Assembly (NCBI GenBank): GCA_018907035.1
Contig: JACCIC010000015.1
Span: forward strand, 2,541,001 to 2,605,000
Length of the DNA: 64,000 nt
DNA from: Sycobia sp. Sy_11
Lineage: Eukaryota > Arthropoda > Insecta > Hymenoptera > Epichrysomallidae
Direction: 5' to 3'
Shown: in pieces, positions 34,625 to 48,682 of the stretch
Layout of the letters: each line of letters starts with the position of its first letter
How positions within the stretch are numbered: position 1 is the stretch's first letter
Position numbers and translations under genes: made by a program
The notes under the pieces: generated by a model
Databases searched by the model: none
What the model was told of the DNA's origin: nothing
The model's input: the letters and a program-made list of their open reading frames with translations, nothing else

Positions 34625-37380
34625 TAAATAATGTCGATAAAAAAAATTATCTTTTAGAAACTACATCAGAGTTGAGGAAAGGAATCATTATATGGAAGAA
34701 GAAAAACTCAAATAAATTTGTCTAACTACTTTCGGTCTCTTGCTCACCTCTTGAATGAGAGCGAATAATTGAGCGAAAATGAATTATTTCTTCACTTTTT
34801 AGATTAGTTTAGATTTGTTTTGATTATCCATCAGGAGATAGAAACGTTTTAAGAAATTTTTTTTGTTTTAATAGATTAGTCTGGAAGGATAATATAATAT
34901 GGAGTATTTTACTCATCGATCACATAGTGTAGCAGATACGAGAAAAGAAAACCAATAAATTATAATTATTAATAAAAACTGACACAGTTACTATACTAAA
35001 AATTTCAAAGAATGTTATCAAAAACAGTTTACATAAGAATTATCGCACGTATTGTTCTTTGAATTCAGTAAAATAAAAAAATCATTGATCTTTTAAATTA
35101 TCCTTAATCAGAACTAAGGTAAATATCTAAATTAAGTAGATAGACCATTGTTACCTTCGAATTTTAAATTTAAATAAACCTATATTCTATCGATTAGCTT
35201 TAAAATTTTTAATATATATCTAGAATGATCACTTATTCAATATTTCATGCGAACGATGCATTAATTTACAGTTATGTTATTAGTGTTTAGTATTCTATTG
35301 TGCAAAAATGATCTCATTAAAAAGTGTTATTTATAATAGTCGATTTTTTCAGAAAATTGAAAATAGAGCAAAATTTTACATTTTTGGTACAAAAAATAGG
35401 CAATTCACAAAAAACAAATTTCGATTTTATTGTACAGTTGCTCGCTTTCAGTGTAAAAATTAAGAAAGATACATTTGTGCTATAAAGAAAATTTTTTTGA
35501 GAATTAAATTGCAAAGAGAGTAAGCCCTTCGAAGATTTTATCAAATAATTTATTCCCGAGAAAATTATATTATTAAAGTGAACATTTATTGGGAATTATG
35601 TTTTGAACAAGTTTTACGTCAAAGTTTTGAAAGTATATTTCGAGAATATTGAAAAATTCGCAGAATAATATTGTAAAATATTTCATAAATCCAATTGTTC
35701 TCCTATTTTATTTATATTTGTTCTTTGAAATTTGGACTGTAAGTGAACGTAAAATATTTTTTCACCTGCGAGAAAGCGAAGATAGAGGATATAATATACT
35801 ACGCTAGGTTATCGCAGCGGTGTGCGACGTGCGAAGGAAAAGTTTATAATCTGAATATTTTAATATAATTATGTATAAAGTATTCATCAGATAAGGATAG
35901 AATTACATTAAGCATACTCATCGATGACTTTTATTTCTCGCAAGATGTTTGCTCAATTTCAAACATTGACAAAATTATATTTTTTTTAAAGGAACTTAAC
36001 TTTCCACTTTAATGTAAATTTTCTCTGAAATTAATCTTGTAAGGGCTTATTATAATTCAATTATCTGTGCAATTCAATTATCCGCGACTTTTCTTACTCT
36101 TTACATGAAAAATACATTTTTCTTAGCTTTTATTCCAGAACCAAGAAACCAAACTCAATAAAGCAAAAACCAACTTTTTCGAGAATTTTCTATGAGCATT
36201 TGCTGTTTGATTTATGCCCAATCGATTAATCTGGACGTTGTACGTCTACAAAGTGAGGTTCGACCTGCTCAGAATTTTTCTAAAAATATTACTAGTATGG
36301 TCCATATTATAATTTGTAAACAATTTGTCGTAGCCGTAAAATTCCAATGAAACACACGAAAGATGATAAATGAGTATTTTGGAGCGTATAATTTAAGATA
36401 ATAATATGTATGTTTACATTTTTTATCAATGTTTTCAGACAGAAGCTCTTGGAATAACGATCATTCTAAATTCTACAAGTAATGGGCTATTCCAACATTG
36501 AAGAATTTACAATCCTATTTATTTGAAATCGGCATTCAAAGTTCATTCGGCAAAATCCCTGTTTTTAATCTTTCCTCAATGGACAAAGATATTTCAGTAA
36601 CAACAATTGCGAAAATAATGAAGTCTAACAATTTTGATTTATGAAAATTGATTAAGCTATAAAATCCATTTTTGAAAACAAAAACTGTATAATTCCTAAT
36701 ATAATTTAAAATTCTATTAGCATATTTATAACATTTTTTTTTGTTTAATTATCTTTCAAAGAATATTTATAAATAAAAATTTGGTATTTAGAAGTTGAAA
36801 AAAATTCTTTTAGGAAAAATTCCATGCTAATTCGATTTTGATCAGAATTCAGTTTCTAGACATTTATGCGAGTTATGAAGCTCGATTTAAAGCCAAATTT
36901 CAAACTCTAGATGTAGATTTCTTTAGGAAAAGAGTATATATATAATGTTAAAAAATATGATAGAATTTTTCAATGCGATTAAATTAATGACGGATAATTT
37001 TGATCTTATTAAACATTAAAATCCTTTACAATATTAATAATTAGATAACAAATGTTATAATCCATAGGATAAAATAGGAATATTTGCATACGATGAAACT
37101 GATGTTCGTATAATATTGAAAATGATGTTCGATGTAATATTGAAAATTATAGCATTTCATCTCTGTAATGAAATAACTTTCGCCTAAATAATTATTTCAA
37201 TAAAAGTTAATACATTATTCAATGCAATCAAAACTTTTATGACACCGCATATAAAGTTGTTTTCAACATTTTAATACTTTTTAAAACTTATTATTATTAA
37301 ATTGATTAGTATTTATAGAGTATTACTATTAGTTCTCTATATTTATTCTTCATTAGTTCGTCATAAAGTACACATCAAGA
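34625..37380. other. AT-rich spacer upstream of protease-homologue gene 2
   Basis: No gene was recognised. A small direct repeat (GATGTTCG..TAATATTGAAAAT) occurs twice at 37101-37147. The promoter of the downstream gene must lie at the right end, but no clear TATA/initiator pair was identified. Confidence 0.5.
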
Positions 37381-40300
37381 ATGGCTACTTTTAATTTTTT
37401 TCTATATGTTTTCTATATAATTTCTATGTGTCAGATAATTAATAATAGTAAGTATTAATAATAGTAGTATTTAGTTGAATGTTTACACTTCTAAAATAAA
37501 GATTATTTTAAGTTACATTAACATTGTCCTAACGAATTATAGACAATTCTATTAGTTCCACAACATTAAAGTGTATATTAATTATATAGAATAATTGAAA
37601 ACTCGCTATATACTTAGTGAAATACGTTAAATTAAAATGATATCATTATTGACATGGTAAAATAAAAGAACATTTGGTTCATTTTGTTTGATACATAAAG
37701 TTAATGTAAATCGATCCAAGTATTACTTTATTTTAGCATCTCAAAATTAATATTTAAAAATAATATAGTAAGTTTAAATGGTGAACTGCTGCTTTCTAAT
37801 AATTTACTCTATTTTTTAAAAAGCTTACTTTTGGTTATTCGAACAATAACGTTCTAACAAAATTGAAACAAGTTATATTGTAAGTATCATATGTATATAA
37901 TCACATATTCTAGAATATCTGGAATCATAATAATATTCATTAACATATTTGATGACCAGTAATTTAACACTCAGGCTATAAAAAAGTTAAACAAATATTT
38001 TAATGCTAACTTATATTGATTTAAAAAAATAATGTATCTTCTATATAAAATTCTATATAAAAAATAAAGTTAACTTCTATTGAACAATCTTATGAGATAA
38101 GTAAATATTTAAATTTATTAATATTCCCAGTATAAACAAAATAAAAATGAAAATAAGGAAATATTTCAATTCAGTTATGGCTACATTATTAAAAAAATAG
38201 ATGCTTGCAATCTTTTATAATTAAAGTAGGTAACCCATATTAAATATATTTATAAACTTAATTTATTTATTACTCAAATCTTTATGTTTATAAAAATTCT
38301 ATTGTAATTTATATTCATTGGAATAGAAATTTATATATTATGAATAATTTATATTCATAAAACTTATACTCATTGGTCGCATATTTAAACTTGAGATATT
38401 ATACATCTTTTATATTTGAATATTTAAGCTTAATGATTCTAATTCCTTCGTCTGATACAAATTAATCTAATAAATATTTTTATCGGCGTTTTCGTCATTT
38501 TAGAATCTGAAACATAAAATCTGAAACGTTTAAATAAAAAATGATCGTACTAATCAACGATAATCTGAGTACTCGCCTTCACCAAAAATGGTTTCCCCCA
38601 TCTACAACGCCCAATATTTCGAGCTGCTTTGATTCTGCTTCAGGGACTGCAATAAAATTCTATTGATGAAATTATCCATATTCATACCCTCTCCACCCAC
38701 ATCTACCTCTCTCCCTTTTTTCAATTTAAATTAATAAAGAATGATAAAGACTATCTAATTTATTAAAAATTATTAAAAAAAAGTCTACTTGTAATAAAAA
38801 AAAAAGACATGACAGAGGTATGGGTATATATAAATTCATTGATTGATTTTTATTCATTCCCTGAAGAGGAGTCGAAGCGAATGAAAATTCATTTGGATTT
38901 TAATATTTTACCTTTTACATTTCTGATTCTTCTAGGGGAGATTCAATCTTTTTTTTTCTAATAACCTATAACTTAATTCAGATTTTTAAAGTTTGTCTTT
39001 AATTATAAAAATTTCTCATTTTTATTTAGCCTTGGCCTTGAACAAGGAAGCTATAGTAGGTGGTACCATCGCGAACAAAGGCGTGTTCACATACCAAGCT
39101 GCAATTGTAGGCAGGCAAAATTACTCTACCAAATTTCAATTACTCTGTGGTGCTGGCATTCTTGACGACAAGTTTGTTTTAACGTCTGCTCGGTGCTTTT
39201 TCAATACCGCTGGAAAGTTAAAGAAAATTTCATTTCAAGTTATTGTGGCTGATTTAATGCTTGAACAAGGCACAAAATTCGATATCGACATAGTATATTT
39301 AATCGGTTTAAAAGATGCTTCGAAATTATCCGATCTTGCAGTGGTAAAGGTAAATAAATGTACTCATTATTATGTAAAAATACCGTTTCTGTGCAGACTG
39401 CAGTGATGTTTACAAGTATGAGAATTATAATTTTAATAATTTTCACCTATTAACACATACTTATTGAAAACTAAATATGATACAGTAACGTTTAATATTT
39501 AGATCATAAGATTTGTGTTTGACATATGAAAAAATAATGTTGATGAGATAAATTTCTAGAATTGATTGTATACAAAAATATCGTTTTTTTAGCTGAAAGA
39601 AAGCTTACACCTTAGTTACAATGTCCACTTAAAAAAACTAGAATTACCGGATAATAGAAAATTTAGAAGAACTGTCTTCCTAGTATCTGGATATGGAGCT
39701 AGCAAGATAAAAACTGCGATAGATCCTGTTACAAGAATCGAAAGACGGACTAGTTATAGAGCAGACTGGCTGTTGAGATTTGGAGTCGTTAAAACTGTCA
39801 GCAAAATTTATTGTAAAGATCTGTTCCCATCGCCGGATCTCGACAAGGAACTTTGCGGAATAATTTTGCCAAGAAATTTCAGTGAACCCGAAGGTCTTTG
39901 TATGGTGAGATTTATCGATTATTTAACGAAAACTAATCCGATTAACCAATTTTTGAACAGTATTTAACAAGTTCTTTAAATTATGCAGTGTATTCTTTTG
40001 AATAACTAAATTAAATTGCTGTGAACCATTTATTTACAATATTCGCTACACGTTTTTTAAATATTGTTATACGGGCGCCGCTTGTCTTGCCTTAGTTGTA
40101 TATCATTTGTATCTGCGTGACCGCATTACAAGTCAGCATATCATGTTTGAATTGATTTTATCGATATAGCAGAGTTTGAATAATTTGATTTCTTCTATAT
40201 TTTTTTACTTTAGACCATTTAGCACACTCTGTGCTAGATTTAAAATTTTAGAATCTTTGCTATATAATTCATTTTCAATAATGACCTATTGGCCTTATTT

Positions 40301-42767
40301 CAATTAAATTTTTGGAAGTCATAAAGTACAAACACAGCTCTATAAAATGCTGTCAATAATGTCCATGTTGTATCAGATAAAAAGAGGATCCATATTTCTC
40401 ATCGCTTTAATTTTTCTCGATGAATTATTAATATTATCAACAATCATCTGCTTAACAGAAATTTAAGCTTTATATTGTTTCCGAATTTTTCGATTATATA
40501 GCATGAATATCCAGTGTACTACTAAGGAGCTTTAATGGAGCACTGCTCTTTTTATTAATGCACTCAATATTCACTAAATGAAAAAGTAAATACTGCATTA
40601 ATTAATCTCTCTTCTTGGGATAGTTTTAACGAATTCACCATTAATTCTAATAAAACTCGAGCAATTTAACAGAGCACAGGTGCTTTTATTTCCGGATTTT
40701 CAGTTGATTTGTAACGTTTTGCGACGTTACAAATTCGTAATCACATCGTTGCATAAATTAACATGATCAATATTATCTGTATCATCTTTGATAGTACTCT
40801 GATTTTATTCTAATATTTTATTATACAAGAGAGATTAAGAACATGCTTTCATCGCTTTTTCTTAAAGCTAAAATAATACTATTGTTAATTAAAATACTGC
40901 TAATTAATACCTCTTCTCTTTGCACCTATGTATATATTCGTCTTTATATTTTATATGTAGAATCTATTGTTAAATTTAATATATCTCAAATTTTTATTTA
41001 GTACCCAAACCATACGAATAAATAGATCTCCCCCAGTCTAATGCTCTGTTTCTTTCTCCAAAAACGTGTTGTTTATGCATTTCATTCTAATTTTTTATAC
41101 GTGAAATTTCTTAAAGAATGACTCAACTAAATGATTGAAATAAACCAAACGTGTGAATATTGTATGTCGTTAACTGAAATATGTATAGAAATGGATATAA
41201 AAGAGATCCATATAATCATCGTTCAATAAGTAACGGAACTAATTAAGAAAACATTTCTTTCAGAAAAATCATTTTTATTGATCAACCTAATCACTTTCAT
41301 ATTGGATAGAATCATGCAGAGTATCGCATTTTTAACTCTTCTAATCGTTTTCATTGTCTACAGGCCACTTAGCTGACTGTGACTTCGCGACTCTGTATTA
41401 GAATGATGGGTCTATATTTTACTCATTTCCATATACTGATACAAGATATTCTGCTTCTTGGATGTAACAAATAGCTTTTTCAATCATCAACTCATTAATT
41501 TTATTTCATTGTGAGCAATGAAATTCATGGCATTTCTTTGAAAAAGATTTTTAAATCATATACGCCACTTCAAGATTAGTAATATTTCAGCAATCTTACA
41601 AAACTTGCACCCTGCTATCTTTCAGCACGATTTTCAAAGCTTAACATTTTTCGGAGTTACTGCTCTATTTGGTTTACTCGAGCGTTCTGTAGTGTTTGTT
41701 TCAATGTGGACACTTTTAAAATTAGTATACGATTGGTAAATCGTTTTTTCAACGATGTATAATCCAGATAACATTTTTCAAACTACAGTTGAACTTGCAG
41801 AGTAGTTTGGGCCATGAAATGTTAATATTTTATACAATAACGTACGAAACTTGTTTGCTTCTTCTTTTTTTTCATTGTTAGCACAAATTGAAAAGTAGTG
41901 GCACTTTCACCACAGTAGTTGGTTGCTTATTGCCAGATTGATCTAGATACATATCATTTGAAGGTTAATTTTTTTGAAAAATGAAGAGGATTTGATACGT
42001 TATTAGATACATATCCATATACACTTTCACCAGTATTCATTTAAATCTAAATTTTAATTTCTTATTCACTTGTATTGAAGGAGTATACCTGACTTGTATA
42101 AATTGACTTGAAACTATTAATTCATTTAAATCTAAATTTTAATTTCTTATTCACTTGTATTGAAGGAGTATACCTGACTTGTATAAATTGACTTGAAACT
42201 ATTAATTCAAATTTGAACTAAATAATTTTTTAATTACAATACCACCACAATATATTATACATCGCAAAAATGGACAAACAAGTCTTGACATCTGCACTAA
42301 GAAACTTTTGGGATAACTAACGTACATAATGCTGTTGTAATTTAAATTGTAATTTAAACTGTTGCGAATTATGCTTTTATACTGTTGAGGAAGACCGCGC
42401 TTCTAAGCTATAATATTTAGTAGCATAATATAATTTAGTATGTCAGTTTCCCTGATCTGGACATCAGTTATCTTACAGATTTCTCAGTGTAGGATTCTAT
42501 CCTTTACATCTATAGAATACCACTAGACTTTATTAAAAATATTCTCCTTTTTTTTCACAGTCGGATAATGGAAATCCCCTTGTTTCTGGTAAGACAATTA
42601 TTGGAATTTTAAGTAAAAGCTCTAAGAATTGTGACAATCGTTTCTCTGGTGCTTTATATACGAAAGTATCATCTTACGTAACGTTTATTCAAGCGATTCT
42701 GCAAGGAAAGTTAGATGAGGTTTCATCTATAATACATGCCTTTAAGAACCCAAAGCACATACGTTAA
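37381..42767 (+). CDS. Serine protease homologue (His to Arg, Ser to Asn), 301 aa
   Basis: The four exons are 37381-37447, 39030-39349, 39593-39904 and 42561-42767; exons 2, 3 and 4 are 320, 312 and 207 bp, exactly as in the protease gene at 25883. Exon 1 is a signal peptide (MATFNFFLYVFYIISMC). The mature chain begins IVGGTI at residue 31, preceded by K-E-A. The catalytic His is Arg (R77, LTSARC, codon CGG at 39191), Asp is kept (D124, SDLAVV), and Ser is Asn (N236, SDNGNP, codon AAT at 42567). All three disulfide pairs remain. It cannot be a conventional protease, but the unbroken frame and canonical splice sites over 5 kb argue for a retained secreted protein, perhaps a decoy, cofactor or binding protein. 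The third intron (2.7 kb) holds an 85-bp tandem duplication. Confidence 0.9.
42035..42204. repeat. Perfect 85-bp tandem duplication in an intron
   Basis: 42035-42119 and 42120-42204 are identical. The unit begins ATTCATTTAAATCTAAATTT and ends GACTTGAAACTATTA. A third start (ATTCAAATTTG) follows at once. Complete identity in neutral-looking intron DNA implies a very recent event, or an assembly artefact. Confidence 0.95.
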
Positions 42768-42889
42768 GATCTCTATATGTTCAGCATGTACAGTATATAT
42801 TAACTAAAATTTTTATGGATAAAGAATAATAATAATCATCCGATATAGAAGACTTCAAATACTTTATTTATTTGGAAAGAACTGAAGTA

Positions 42890-43153
42890 TTACAAACCAC
42901 GTCTTCTTACAATAGCGAGAAACAGAATTTTGTTTGATAATGGTTTAGGCACTTTATAGCTATTATAATTATGATATCTATTATTTGCAGATACTATTAT
43001 TGAAATCAATCGGCGTCCATTAGGGTTATAAAAACCTTGTATTTTCATAATTGCTACCTCTTTGATCGCTTCTCTAGATAAAGGGATTTTAAACCAACAA
43101 TTTGCTGGCGTTAAGTTATTTAGTATAATTGATAATAAATATATAATAAACAT
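42890..43153 (-). CDS. Possible small secreted protein, 87 aa, unknown
   Basis: I do not recognise this gene. From an ATG at 43153 the frame encodes a good signal peptide (MFIIYLLSIILNNLTPANC). About 68 residues follow, rich in Asn, Arg and Lys, with a dibasic GRRL and a C-terminal RRRGL. Such basic clusters could be processing sites of a secreted peptide. It lies about 120 bp beyond the stop of the protease-homologue gene, on the opposite strand. A GTAAGA at the end (near 42908) could instead be a splice donor. The only support is the signal peptide and the open frame in AT-rich DNA; chance is possible. Confidence 0.3.
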   Translation of the reverse strand: MFIIYLLSIILNNLTPANCWFKIPLSREAIKEVAIMKIQGFYNPNGRRLISIIVSANNRYHNYNSYKVPKPLSNKILFLAIVRRRGL

Positions 43154-43159
43154 TAAATC

Positions 43160-45097
43160 ATATCTTTTGTATCTTTTTAAAATACATAAATGTATGTTAT
43201 ATTATCTAATTATGAACAAATAATATATGTTGTTTGACTGGTGTCCCCGATCTTATAAAATAATAAACTGCCAGATATTATGCTAAACATTACTTATTTC
43301 TTGAATAAATATAAATGTTGAAATGAGTTGATGTTTCGCAAGGTGGCTAATCAACAATAAAAATGAAACTATGAACGTGATTGGGACAAAATTTCGCAAC
43401 AAAATGATAAAAGTAAAGAAACCTTAACATCTATATTACTTAAAATAAAAAGAATTGGTAAATTTTTAATAAAACTAAAAAATAATGTTTATGTATGCTT
43501 TACCATAGATTACCTTCTGGACTTATCAGTAAGATAACAGATGATCAATTCACAAATGCGCTGTGATGATTTTAATAAAATTAATAAGTATAAAAATATA
43601 GACAATTGGTTTTACTTGAAAGGCTCAATATAAGATGCATTGACAAAGTCTCAAAATTTTGATCCAGCATATTTTTTACTTATATAATCTATCATAATAT
43701 AGCCATAAAAATATATACAAAATTCAAGATCTAATATGAAGTTCTGCTTTAGATTTGAAAAATCTTTTATAGAATTAAATCAACTAATGAAACAAGATTA
43801 TGGTGATAAATTGTGTATATTCCATAGACTATGTTCTATATTCAGTTTAGTCCCTGCAAATTAACCGAAGTGGTTTGAAACGTCTGATGAAGAAATCAGA
43901 AGATACGGTAAATTTATGGTGGGACTGTGGGATGGTGGGAGCAGTCAGATTGTTCTTTGCTGACTTATTTTTAATTTTGTATTTTATTTGATTTGATTTT
44001 GAATTTATTTTTATTTTTTAGTAGTAATTTATTTTTTAGATTTTACAAGGGTGATTATCAACAAAGGCAGTCTAACTGTTTTATAATTTCATTATTTTAT
44101 AACAACTGTTAGACCGATAAAACTATTTTTTAATTGTATTTTATATTCCATAGGATAATTTATAATTAGAACACAAGTTTCAAGAAATTTTGCGAAGGCC
44201 TCAAGGGCGATAAAAGTTCGTAATATCAATAATTGATGTAAGTATTGAATGAGTATAACATCAACATTGTATCTGAATTTATATGGAATAATCTGAAATT
44301 TGTATAGAAATAAATTATTATATAATTAATTTCACTTTATGTAATTAAATATTGCAGAAAAACTTTGGTTTATCGTATTTTAACTGGTAATTTGAAAACA
44401 CATTTCTGAAATTCTATTTATTTTAGTTGATTAAAACTTCAAAAGGAAGACTATCTCTTATTGAATTCTTGGTCGATGTATATTAAATATATAGTTATTA
44501 CAACAATACGGGAAAATCTGTGACTTCTTGATAAAATTGCTTTTATTATTATAAAAGAACATTTTTTAAAAAAGAAAACATTTTTTTGGTAGATTGAAAG
44601 CGTCCGTTTACATATTCTATTGTAACTTACAGTAAAAGTTTAAAGCTGTTGTGAAAAACACGTATCCAACAGTGACTTCCGTTAATTGAAGAGAGAATAT
44701 ATACGTTATTTTTTAAAATACTTTATATACAATTCGATAATTTGTATCTCATTGTGAGTCTAAACATACGGGTATTAAAAAAGATACTATTGTCATGTTA
44801 ACAAAAAAGCAGCCAAGAATATCGTTCTATGAGCCTTGGGATAAAATGCAGAGAAGAGTCATAATTTTGAGCCTGAAATATACATTTTAAATTTTATTAT
44901 ATCAACTAGGTAAGATAAAATATGATAAATCTTTTCTAGATTGTTTTTAAGAAAAGTGTTTTGGAAAAAAGTTCGTCCTTCAAAGGTGAATTGAAAAGGA
45001 ACTTGACAATACAGGTGTGGTTAAAGCGTAAATTAAGCTAAATTGAATATCATTACCTTCAAATCTAAAATTTAAATGTTATCATAATATGTTTTAC

Positions 45098-45154
<57 letters not shown>

Positions 45155-45298
45155 ATCATCTACAAAATTTTCATTCTTGTTGAATTTATTTTAAATAAAC
45201 GCATTATTATAGTGATCAAATATATTATAGTTAATGTTTAATAAATTCTATTTACACTTTACGTAGACTTTTATCTATCATAAATCACGGATAAAAAA
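43160..45298. other. AT-rich spacer between protease homologues 2 and 3
   Basis: No gene was recognised. A (TA)n run lies at 45105-45152, about 150 bp upstream of the next start codon. Confidence 0.5.
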
Positions 45299-48200
45299 AT
45301 GGCTGTTTCTAATTTTCTACTCTTTGTTTTCATGATTTTTATTCATCATGTAATTAAAAATAGTAAGTATGTTAACTTTAGAAATAAAAATTATTCTAAG
45401 ACTTTTAATCCTAAGTAATTATGCAATAAATTGTATAAAACAATAACTAAATAAGTTTACAGTAGTGTATTCATAATTTAAAGTCTATAGGAATGAAGAG
45501 ATAACTTGAAATTAATTCTAAGCCAACTAATAAACTTAAACAAAATTAATCAAGTACTTAATAAAGTAATTATTTAAGTAATGAAACTTAATAAACCCTT
45601 TCATAGCTTTGTTTCATTTAAATAAATTTAACGAGTTCAGTAGCAATAAATGAGTTGATTAAAATTATTTTTCACTTATAAACGTGTCATTTGTTATAGT
45701 TTGATAAATTAATGTATAAATCAACTTCAAAGGTACTGTAATTTTTGACGGATCGTCTGAACACAGAAGATCTCGAATTTTCCTCAAATTTTAATTAAAA
45801 CTTAAAGACTTCGCTTGTTTACTACTTGATAATATATCTTCGATCGACTGCTTAATTTTTTTTTTTAATTCATTAAACCACAAGAAAACTTGGCATGTTA
45901 ATACATTCCTGCACATACGCAGATCTGAAGTAAAATGTGATTGATTTGACGTAAAATTCAAATTTAAGTTAATTAGAACTTATTTATTTTTAAAAAACTA
46001 AAAAATCTATTTCGTGAGAAAAAATTATTATAGCTAGCCCAATGATAGGGGCTAGTGACTTCTTTTGCTGCTGCTTTAAAATTCACGCATTACCTCATGT
46101 AAAAATATTTGTGTAAAAAAGTGGAATTAAATATTCCATAACACCTTAATTATTGACAGTAGTGTGGAGTGAGTGTACCATGATTTAAAGAAGGGTTAAA
46201 AGTGACACGAGTTTATAGACATACGGTCGAGAAACTGTTACGGAACGCTTATAGTAATAAATGCATAAGGTTAATGATGGTCCTGATCTACTGAATAAGA
46301 TTATAATTAATAATTATGACTATATAACATCAAAATGAATGTGCAATAAAGTTAAAAAACACATAAATTCGCATAGTTTTTTCAGATTTTGTCACTGTTT
46401 GCTTGAATTGTTCTAGTGCTATTTATTAGGACTTCTTACTTTTCGTTCTTAGATCGATCAAAGGAATTATCTCAAAGTTATTGGCCGATTGCGAAAAATA
46501 TAAAAAAAAAGATCGAACCGTGTCATGTTTGTGATTTTTTGTACCATAAAAAACATTACAATTATGATTCTTCAGTAACCAGATTATAGAATTTGACTCC
46601 CTGCAGTTTTACTCCATTTTCAAAACTGAAAAGATCATAAAAGGGTGGAGATTAAGATAATGCAATACTATAACAAAAAGTGGTTATCAGAAGTGCTTTG
46701 AGGATTAAAAAACAGTTGGCATAAGTATATTATAACTGAGGATAGCGAGGAGAGGAATGTAACTTTAAAAGCGATAAAGTACATATTCATGATTAAATCA
46801 ATATTTTTTAATGACTTAATATTCCATAATTCATATAGGGTGTAGGTGTACTGAGAAAAGAAAGATTTAAAATAGCTGCAGACTTTAGAACCGTAATCTA
46901 TGTCGCTTAATTCAACAGTATACTAACTCTTCACTCTGAACGGTTACGTACGTTCTTTGTAAAGTCAAAATGATGGAATCGCATTGTTAGTGGAAAAAGT
47001 TATACTTCCTAATACAACGAATTTCTGACTAGAAAAATAGATCTAAACAACTCGCTATTTGATGATGTCAAAATAATTAAAAAAAAATTATATTTAATTA
47101 AAATACAATAATTTTTATTAAATATATGAATGAAGTTTTGTAATGGAAGTTTTTGTCTAATTAAACCAAGCACTTGACACACGCAGTAACTTTTCGCCTG
47201 GTATCGACAGTATTGACTATTTCATCTCCCAAAATCTGGGCACCAATTCCAATTATTTGCATTCTGATATTTACAATGAAATGTGCGCAACCTATAATTT
47301 TACAACAAATATATGCTTTGGATGTATATAATTCCTATTTAATGTATTCAACAAATAGTTTTTTTCTGATTTGATGAATGTATATACAATTTTCGTATTT
47401 TCATCATTCACAGGATCTTTTGGACACCCAAATGTTCATCGGCTTCCGAGACCTGCCATCCTTCTTGTAAAATATTTAAACCATTCATGAACACAGCTAT
47501 GGGATAAAAAATCAATACTATTAACTGGTTTCAATATTTGATAACTGTGAAAGAATTTGATATGAATTTCATCCTTTGAAAATTTTACCAATTTTGAAAA
47601 ACGACTTGATATTCTCTCTTCGTGCAATGCTCGTTTTTCGATCGACACCACAAACTGTCAAATTTAGCGGAGAATTTCAGCTTCTATATATTCGAATATC
47701 ATAAAAATGTGACACAATAACATTAAAGAACAAGTATTCGAACAACAAAAACTTCAAACAGATGGCGTCACTTGAAAGTAAGAAATTTCAACAGTCTTGG
47801 AGGTTTTGAATTGCACCATGATTTTATTTTATTACAATTTGATTTTTTATGAGCATTATGATATGAGTAATAATAAACAATAAAATTTTTTAATTTTAAA
47901 TACATCTTAGTCCGTCAAGTTGTGGAAATAAATTAACAATGAGTTCTTTGTTATTATGATTATTTAAAGGTGTCAGAAATCTGTGAAGATGATAAAAGTA
48001 GATAATTAAAGAATTTTAATGAGATGTTCAAATCACTTGAAAATTCATACGTCAAAATGAAAGATTCAAATGACTTTGGCTAGATTGTCATGAGTTTGAA
48101 AAGATTCAAATAATTTAAAAAACACGTTTTTGAAACAAATGGTAAAAAAATGGAACTATAAGTAAAGAGATCCTCCAAAAATTAAAAAAGAAAGTAAAAA

Positions 48201-48508
48201 ATAAATATCGTAAAAATTGAAGTATTAAAACTTCAAAAGTATTAAAAAATTCAAAAGTATTAAAACTTTCATAAAATTTTCCACTAAAAAGAAAAGCATG
48301 CACAGCAATAATTTGAAGGTTAACTGCAGACTGCCAAAAAAACTGTAAATCATGCAAAACATGAGCTTGTTGCGTAATGTTTACGATAAATTTAAAAATA
48401 TCCAATAAAGTTACTAATATACAATTTCTAAAATTTAAAATAAAAATAAGGAATATTGAATGGCTGTTGATATAAATCATAGTATTCGATAAAGAGAAAC
48501 TTAGACTT

Positions 48509-48581
<73 letters not shown>

Positions 48582-48607
48582 GTGTGTGTGCGTGCGTGCG
48601 TGCGCGC

Positions 48608-48682
<75 letters not shown>

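Noticed and set aside
41225..41345. Transposon-end-like text CGTTCAATAAGTAACGGAAC in intron 3 of protease homologue 2
   Set aside because: It resembles ends seen in some DNA transposons, but no partner end or transposase sequence was found nearby.
46031..46056. Small hairpin CTAGCCC...GGGCTAG in intron 1 of protease homologue 3
   Set aside because: Seven-bp arms are too short to be meaningful without conservation.
47174..47374. 66-codon open stretch in intron 1 of protease homologue 3
   Set aside because: There is no recognisable similarity, it begins at a non-ATG codon, and the neighbouring sequence is transposon debris.
48115..48480. 121-codon minus-strand open stretch rich in Phe/Leu/Ile
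   Set aside because: Its composition is what A-rich DNA gives on the opposite strand; no transmembrane family pattern or splice sites support it.
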